Source: Torymus aiolomorphi (lineage: Eukaryota > Arthropoda > Insecta > Hymenoptera > Torymidae). From it: DNA of 64,000 nt. Positions 56,901 to 64,000 of the stretch are shown here, in pieces. The stretch covers positions 210,484,297 to 210,548,296 of the forward strand of contig CM070874.1 of the NCBI GenBank assembly GCA_036365515.1, written 5' to 3'. Position numbers and translations under genes: made by a program. The notes under the pieces are model-generated. The model searched no databases, was not told the DNA's origin, and saw only the letters and a program-made list of their open reading frames with translations. Every line of letters starts with the position of its first letter. The first letter of the stretch is position 1.

Positions 56901-57145
56901 ATACATTTATAAATAAATCGTAAAACTAACCCCATGAAACCTTGTCGAGATGGAAGTGGCTCCTGTGGCAACCCCGCAGCGTATAAATTACGTGCAGCAA
57001 TAATGTTATATTGCCCATCGTCGCCACGAGTGCGATGGAGCATCTCCAACATTCTCTGCCACCGTACAACACGCTGATTTGCAGCCATAGCTACGTGTGT
57101 CAGTATGCAAAGCACGCCGATGATAGAAGCTTCGGTGCATTGCAT
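53946..57145 (-). CDS. Three-exon DD41D mariner-type transposase, about 377 residues
   Basis: Exons 57145-56931, 56856-56705 and 54712-53946 join in frame (phases 2 and 1) with good GT/AG sites and no internal stop. The N-terminal part (MAANQRVVRWQRML through about residue 170) contains helix-turn-helix-like segments (RGLAHRLRAPRESVRRIARE). The DDE part shows CTDEAIFTQKG, the LQDGAPAH box and WPPRSPDLSSLDLYLWG. The second and last Asp are separated by 41 residues, as in DD41D (rosa-type) mariners. It would cut and paste its element in the nucleus. Mariner genes are usually intronless, so the two introns (74 bp and about 2 kb) are unusual. They raise the question of a host-recruited gene. Terminal repeats were not found. 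Confidence 0.82.
54840..55190. repeat. GC-richer block in the large transposase intron
   Basis: Open for 146 codons on the minus strand (55241-54801) and 106 on the plus. It is rich in CGCGCG and CGAAGACGAG words without a domain. It looks like a dispersed repeat inserted in the intron. Family and ends unknown. Confidence 0.4.
56052..56617. mobile_element. 566-bp MITE whose inverted ends are built of about 30-bp tandem repeats
   Basis: The left end, ATATCGTCGCCTGG, is the inverse of the right end. Inside each end, units of the form GGTTACAACTCGGCTCGGCG then CGTAAGAA repeat about five times (56075-56245), and the complement repeats at 56420-56600. The centre is AT-rich and unique. It lies in intron 2 of the transposase gene. 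Confidence 0.75.
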
Positions 57146-58081
57146 TTACAACGGTCATTTGTTTTACAATCATGAAAAGCAAATAAAGCGTGCTCAGCGC
57201 GCCTGCAACTTATAGTCAATATCAGATCGCTCTGATTGCAGACGACTGTGCTTCTAATGTTCGATGTTCAAATGGGCATATAAGGGCCAAAAAATTTTTA
57301 GGTTTAGAGATAATAAGAAGTACATTAAAAGTATGCATGTACTTACACAAACGAATGAGCATTTTTACTCAGTAACTTTTGACTGTAACTGAATAAAATT
57401 ACGCCAGTGTTTACTTTTTTTGTTTAATTACTACCGTTTGACTATTTAATAAAAAATATTATTTCTACAATTTTCGAACGAAATATCAAAATGGACGCGT
57501 TTTTCAAATAAAAAAACACCTCAAATATTAAATTTTAAGTGTTAAATAAATATTAATTAATTATTTTATTTTTAACTTTAAAATATGTATTTTTTAGTAT
57601 CAAATTTTTTATTAAATAAAGTACTTACAATATTTGCAACTGTAATAGTTAACTTGTAAATGTTCTGTAAGCTACAAAGTACTTCTTTACAATGTAAAAC
57701 TTTACAAAAAGTTAGCGAGTTCCCTGCACTTGTGACACGTAGTAACATCAATTTTTATTCGCAACTTTGCTTATACATACATAAACAGTTCCAGCACAAT
57801 AGATTCATAATTTATTTTCTAGTACCTAAGTGTGTAATTCTTTCTTTCGTTAAATGTAAATTTGACTCTATCTATAAAACTGAGATGCTCTCAAGATGAT
57901 GTAGTTAACGAACCAAAAGTTTGTATCCACGTTTAACAATCCAAAAATTATTATTAAAATCAAATTTTTGTTATTTGCACGCTACGATTTAAGAAAATAA
58001 AAATGGTCTTTTCAAAACGAATAAAATGCATGCATAAAATTCTTTAAAAAACAGTCAATCCCAATTTTGATTTCAAATGAT
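57146..58081. other. No feature seen
   Basis: Upstream of the transposase start and left of the visible palindrome arm. AT-rich; the 79-codon plus frame at 57660-57899 has no recognisable content. Confidence 0.4.
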
Positions 58082-61040
58082 AAATCAATTGGTGCAATTT
58101 TCCTTTCTACCGGACTCCTTTTCAAAATCCTAAGGTGCCCAGTGAAAAGTACCTTATGTATCGTAAATCTCTAAACCTTATACTTATAGAATTTAGATAA
58201 ACCTCCACCAAAGTTTAAGAAAAAATTGAAATGTCTGCCGTCGTCTACTTACAAAAATATTTATATAAAGGTTAGATTGATGTCCGCCAAAAATTTAAAA
58301 ATAATTCGACATTTAATACTATATTTATAAAAAGGTTTCTATGATGTTTGTGAAATTAATTTGAATTTCTTCGCTCTACTTACGAAAAAGTTCAATATTA
58401 AGTTTTGATAAATTTCCTTGAAAGATTTGAAAAAAAAAGCAGTTTACGAAATACTATTAGGAAAATTGGGTAACTTTTCTCCAATGTTTCGGGCAATATC
58501 GAAGGTCTACGGTCTATGTATAAATAGTTTTATATGATGTTTGTATAAAGCTCATATAAAGTTTGGAACAATTTTTCAAAAATTTCGAAAAAAGTCATTC
58601 GAATTCTTTTGCTCTACGTAAACAGCAGTTTAATATTAAAGTCCTGCAAAATATTGATACAATTTTCGTTGATCCTCAAAATTTGGATAAAGTTGTAATA
58701 TAAAAATTGTTGTGTAAAGTTTCGAAAAGCTTCACGTAAAACTTGCAATCTTCCATTATCTATTCGTAAGATTGGGTGAACTTTATAATAATTCTAGCGA
58801 AAGTTTGAGAAAAGTTTAGATAAATTTTGGCCGTAGATTATGGAACACATTTCAAAGTTACGGGAAGACTCATTAATCAGCTGTATGAAAAGTAGAGCCA
58901 AACGATAACTTCATACAAACTTTGATATGAGAAAAATTTTAGTCAACCAGTCGCATAGACTGTAAGGGTGCTTTTCTATTTGCAAATATCTTGTTGCAGG
59001 GTCGTATAGAACTTGTCCGATTTTGGGCCGGTGCTACATGAAGAAAAGACAGCTTCCATTCCAGTCTAGTAATACAGTACGGCTGAATTCTGTTGATTTC
59101 TTGCATAAGCTGCAGGAAATCTCATGTAGCGCTTACACTGAGAGGGCGACCGGAGCGTAGCAGCATACAGCGTGGTCGCAACGACGATGTTCAAAATGCA
59201 AAAGCTTAACTCTTGCGCGCGGCACTCACGGGGTAGCACGCAGCTTTCGTGACGAGCATATGCGCAGCTGAGTCGAACGCAACAACGTTGTTATACTCAA
59301 CTCGACCCCTTGGCGTATAAATAGTGTTAGCACTAGAACGTCTCGTATAAGTATAACTTTATTTATCTCAGTGAGCGCAAATATATTTTTTTCTATGTTC
59401 GCTGACTTAAAATAATCCATTTTGAAACTTCTTTAGTTTATTGCTTAAAAGTAATATTACATTTTCAATATAAGACTTTCAAATAGTGTGCTGTGTATAA
59501 ATAAGATTTGAGTATCTAATTATATTACTTGATAAGCTTTGCAAGTAAAACAATTGTCAACACGTGCATGAAACGGGCCTTTTTTCGGCCCTGAAAGCCA
59601 TGTAGAAAATCGCTCATTTCGAGCGTGATTTAGGAAAGAATGATTTTTCCCCCGCTCCAAGTGAATCATTGTAATATTTTTCTCTTATTGTTAAATTTAT
59701 ATATTTTATGGCTTTTTGGCCACTTTAGAATAATATAAAATAACTTTTAAAGATTAAATCGCAAAATAATAAACTTTTATAGATAGATATCAATAGAAAT
59801 AATTGCATGAGACTTTTATTTATAGTTTATAGTTATATGTTTAGTTTTTTATTAATTTTCAGTATTAATTCACTATTCGGTTGTGGACGACGCGAAATGC
59901 ACTATCCCCTACAGAATTTTTATGCATATAAAAAGGCCCTCTCATGCACTCGTTGAAAAAAATATGGTGTGTAACACGGGAAAAAGAGAAATTTCAGATT
60001 CGGGAGGTGTTTTCACCACTCGTTTCCGTCTCGGGCGCCCTCGACTACAACTCGTGCTGAACGTCTCACCCTCGCTTGAAATAGCTCATATTCTTGCTAG
60101 TTGCACAATGTACTATAAATTCTCAATACATACATAATTAATCAATAGTCAGTTTAAACGATAAAACATATCGTGTACTGCGTGGACGAAATATGTAAAA
60201 GGGCTCAGTGACTCGCAAAATACGTGAGTATAATGGCCTCGTAGGTAATGCAGTGGAAAATAGCTGCCAGTTATCTTAATAATGAATGAATAAAGCCAAT
60301 TTGGTTATTTTCTTCGATTTTATTCACAGTATTATCACTGTAACGGTGAGCTGTCTCGGCTACGGCAAATACGGCAAATACGGCGAGACGATAGTACGTG
60401 CGCGGCAGCGGCGTCATCTGTTGGGCATTTCGTGAACCAACAGCATTTGTAAACATTGCCACTAACATAACCCGGAACATACCCCATAATTTGATAAATA
60501 ATTTACACACACCGGTGAATAGAAATAGAATGCTATTCATGTTATCAAGCAATCTTTAAAGATTTAATGAAATTTCCAGAATATTCCGTTAGCTTGAATC
60601 AAGTATACGTTATGGCTATGTCAAGAGCACCCATCGGCCATTGCGTCATGAAGTTGCCGCTTGTTAGCTAGAGTCCGTTTATTCAAAAGACTTCCTTCTA
60701 TGAATTCCCGTTCCTCGAACGTCTGCGGTAATTCCCCTGTCCGGCTGAAAAAGCAGATTTTGATTATTCAATTAAAAATTGATTCATCCCCATATCGAGG
60801 TTGGGCAAAGTAGGTATGGTCTTTAAACTTAATGAACTTCGATAAATGGACATAAAAACCAAACCTTAAATATTTTTCAAAAAAATAATTTTGCTATCTT
60901 TTTTATTTTCTGTGTTACGTCAATTTTGACTGCACCATTGTGTTCCTCGGGATCCAAAACCCTTAGACTCACCGCTTTTCCAACCTTTTCGCAATTTTCG
61001 GGGGAGAAAATCCAATGTCAGGATAATTTGAGTCACTCAT
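58082..61040. repeat. Left arm of a giant palindrome
   Basis: Matches 61042-64000 in inverse orientation over the whole visible length. Paired positions sum to about 122082 throughout (for example 60271 with 61811, 59226 with 62856), with a few percent differences by eye. The outer part (58150-58960) is made of degenerate AAAGTTT-type words. The inner part contains the dispersed repeat of 3545-3960 (59880-60130). Frames such as 60552-60271 recur on the other arm and carry no known domain. Confidence 0.92.
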
Positions 61041-61041
61041 T

Positions 61042-64000
61042 TTATCAATTTATCGGACTTAAATTATCCTGACATTGGATTTTCTCCCCCGAAAATTGCG
61101 GAAAGGTTGGAAAAGCGGTGAGGTTTTGTGTCCCGAGGAACACAATGGTGCAGTCAAAATTGACGTAACACAGAAAATAAAAGAGATAGCAAAATTATTT
61201 TTCGAAAAATATTTAATGTTTGGTTTTTATGTCCATTTATCGAAGTTCATTAAGTTTAAAGACCATACCGCCTTTGCCCAACCTCGATATCGGGATGAAT
61301 CAATTTTTAATTGAATAATCAAAATCTGCTTTTTCGGCCGGACAGGGGAATTACCGCAGACGTTCGAGGAACGGGAATTCATAGAAGGAAGTCTTTTGAA
61401 TAAATGGACTCTAGCTAGCAAGCGGCAACTTCATGACGCGATGACCGATGGGTGCTCTTGACATAGCCATAACTTATACTTGATTCAAGCTAACGGAATA
61501 TTCTGGAAATTTCATTAAATCTTTAAAGATTGCTAGATAACATGAATAGCATTCTATTTCTATTCACCGGTGTGTGTAAATTATTTATCAAATTATGGGG
61601 TATGTTCCGGGTTATGTTAGTGGTAATGTTTACAAACGCTGTTGGTTCGCGAAATGCCCAACAGATGACGCCTCTGCCGCGCACGAACTATTGTCTCGCC
61701 GTATTTGCCGTATTTGCCGTAGCCGAGACAGTTCACCGTTACAGTGATAATACTGTGAATAAAATCGAAGAAAATAGCCAAATTGGCTTTATTCATTCAT
61801 TATTAAGATAACTGGCAGCTATTTTCCACTGCATTACCTACGAGGCCATTATACTCACGTATTTTGCGAGTCACTGAGCCCGTTTACATATTTCGTCCAC
61901 GCAGTACACGATATGTTTTATCGTTTAAACTGACTATTGATTAATTATGTATGTATTGAGAATTTGTAGTACATTGTGCAACTAGCAAGAATATGAGCTA
62001 TTTCAAGCGAGGGTGAGACGTTCAGCACGAGTTGTAGTCGAGGGCGCCCGAGACGGAAACGAGTGGTGAAAACACCTCCCGAATCTGAAATTTCTCTTTT
62101 TCCCGTGTTACACACCATATTTTTTTCAACGAGTGCATGAGAGGGCCTTTTTATATGCATAAAAATTGTATAGGGGATAGTGCATTTCGCGTCGTACACA
62201 ACCGAATAGTGAATTAATACTGAAAATTAATAAAAAACTAAAAATATAACTATAAACTATAAATAAAAGTCTCATGCAATTATTTCTATTGATATCTATC
62301 TATAAAAGTTTATTATTTTGCGATTTAATCTTTAAAAGTTATTTTATATTATTCTAAAGTGGCCAAAAGGCCATAAAATATATAAATTTAACAATAAGAG
62401 AAAAATTTTACAATGATTCGCTTGGAGCGGGGGAAAAATCATTCTTTCCTAAATCACGCTCGAAATGAGCGATTTTCTACATGGCTTTCAGGGCCGAAAA
62501 AAGGCCCGTTTCATGCACGTGTTGACAATTGTTTTACTTGCAAAGCTTACCAAGTAATATAATTCGATACTCCAATCTTATTTATACACAGCACACTATT
62601 TGAAAGTCTTATATTGAAAATGTAATATTACTTTTAAGCAATAGACTAAAGAAGTTTCAAAATGGATTATTTTAAGTCAGCGAACATAGAAAAAAATATA
62701 TTTGCGCTCACTGAGATAAATAAAGTTATACTTATACGAGACGTTCTAGTGCTAACACTATTTATACGCCAAGGGGTCGAGTTGAGTATAACAACGTTGT
62801 TGCGTTCAACTCAGCTGCGCATACTCTCGTCACGAAAGCTGCGTGCTACCCCATGAGTGCCGCGCGCAAGAGTTAAGCTTTTGCATTTTGAACATCGTCG
62901 TTGCGACCACGCTGTACGCTGCTACGCTCCGGTCGCCCTCTCAGTGTAAGCGCTGCATGAGATTTCCTGCAGTTTATGCAAGAAATCAACAGAATTCAGC
63001 CGTACTGTATTACTAGACTGGAATGGAAGCTGCCTTTTCTTCATGTAGCACCGGCCCGAAATCTGACGAGTTCTATACGACCCTGCAATAAGATTTTTGC
63101 AAATAGAAAAGCACCCTTACAGTCTATGCGACTGGTTGACTAAAATTTTTCTCATATCAAAGTTTGTATGAAGTTATCGTTTGGCTCTACTTTTCATACA
63201 GCTGATTAATGAGTCTTCCCAAAACTTTGAAATGTGCTGCATAATCTACGGGCAAAATTTATCTAAACTTTTCTCAAACTTTCGCTAGAATTATTATAAA
63301 GTTCACCCAACCTTACGAATAGATAATGGAAGATTGCAAGTCTTACGTGAAGCTTTTCGAAACTTTACACAACAATTTTTATATTACAACTTTATCCAAA
63401 TTTTGAGGATGAACGAAAATTGTATCAATATTTGGCAGGACTTTAATACTAAACTGCTGTTTACGTAGAGTAAAAGAATTCGAATGACTTTTTTCACGAT
63501 TTTTGAAAAATTTTTCCAAACTTTATATGAGCTTTATACAAACATCATATAAAACTATTTATACATAGACCGTAGACCTTCGATATTGCCTGAAACATTG
63601 GAGAAAAGTTACCCAATTTTCCTAATAGTATTTCGAAACTGTTTTTTTTTTCAAATCTTTCAAGGAAATTTATCAAAACTTAATATTGAACTTTTTCGTA
63701 AGTAGAGCGAACAAATTCAAATTAATTTCACAAACATCATAGAAACCTTTTTATAAATATAGTATTAAATGTCGAATTATTTTTAAATTTTTGGCGGACA
63801 TCAATCTAACCTTTATATAAATATTTTTGTAAGTAGACCGCGGCAGACATTTCAATTTTTTCTTAAACTTTGGCGGAGATTTATCTAAATTCTATAAGTA
63901 TAAAGTATAGAGATTTACGATACATAAGGTACTTTTTACTGAGCACCTTAGGATTTTGAAAAGGAGTCCGGTAGAAAGGAAAATTGCACCAATTGATTTA
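61042..64000. repeat. Right arm of the giant palindrome, running off the window
   Basis: Inverse copy of the left arm, still matching at the last base of the window, so the true arm is longer. Around the centre, 60994-61029 and 61062-61097 form a nearly perfect 36-bp stem with a loop of about 32 nt. Differences between arms include substitutions in the 62480-63060 part. Confidence 0.92.

Noticed and set aside
60271..61811. The 93-codon frame present on both palindrome arms
   Set aside because: Duplicated only because of the palindrome; no recognised domain and no independent conservation.

Overview
This is an animal nuclear window, AT-rich, with spliced genes and almost nothing but mobile and repetitive DNA. 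The mix (DD41D mariner with introns, BEL/Pao element, Jockey/CR1-group LINE, CACTA/EnSpm-like transposase, a DUF4806-type gene) points to an arthropod. A hymenopteran, perhaps a chalcid-like wasp, is my best guess, from general resemblance only. No rRNA, tRNA or ordinary housekeeping gene was recognised.

Layout. 1-1.4 kb is an imperfect inverted repeat built from short degenerate tandem units. 2.27-9.52 kb (minus) holds a seven-exon gene whose spliced product looks like a DUF4806-family protein; its introns carry at least four MITEs (two or three TTAA/TA types and one hAT type with an 8-bp target duplication). 10.35-12.63 kb (minus) is one long ORF for a CACTA/EnSpm-like transposase, just upstream of and co-oriented with the DUF4806 gene. 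15.2-21.76 kb (plus) is a nearly full LINE with ORF1 (one frame break), ORF2 (endonuclease and reverse transcriptase) and an unexplained third ORF. 21.99-23.2 kb has degenerate direct repeats, and 24.25-24.42 kb a long (AT)n(CA)n microsatellite.

24.77-28.56 kb is a tandem array of about ten 383-bp monomers with one 215-bp insertion. 28.6-47.5 kb is a second satellite: units of about 0.5 kb, each with a conserved segment plus a variable run of a 12-bp repeat. It is interrupted at 33.83-42.68 kb by a defective BEL/Pao retrotransposon on the minus strand. Gag and pol are in the same frame, separated by one UGA followed by CUAG. Pol carries a further in-frame TAG and an altered YxDD motif. One LTR is about 2.7 kb and the other is cut to 488 bp.

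48.5-50.07 kb is the most interesting locus: two oppositely oriented, nearly identical 65-nt sequences with every core residue of a type III hammerhead ribozyme. They sit in an inverted-repeat element that shares a central terminal repeat and is itself interrupted by a 718-bp TTAA-flanked element. The 12-bp satellite repeat flips orientation across this locus. 52.46-53.08 kb is another long inverted repeat. 53.95-57.15 kb (minus) encodes a three-exon DD41D mariner-type transposase of about 377 residues that splices in frame without a break. From about 58.08 kb to the window end lies one side and then the other of a giant palindrome (centre near 61.04 kb, arms at least 2.96 kb).

How it fits together: nothing here forms a host pathway. 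The window reads as heterochromatin-like DNA where satellites, nested elements and inverted duplications have built up. Several coding frames are broken by a single base at or near A-runs, which could be decay or assembly error. Exon boundaries were found by eye from GT/AG signals and frame; all family names rest on motif recognition, not on a search.
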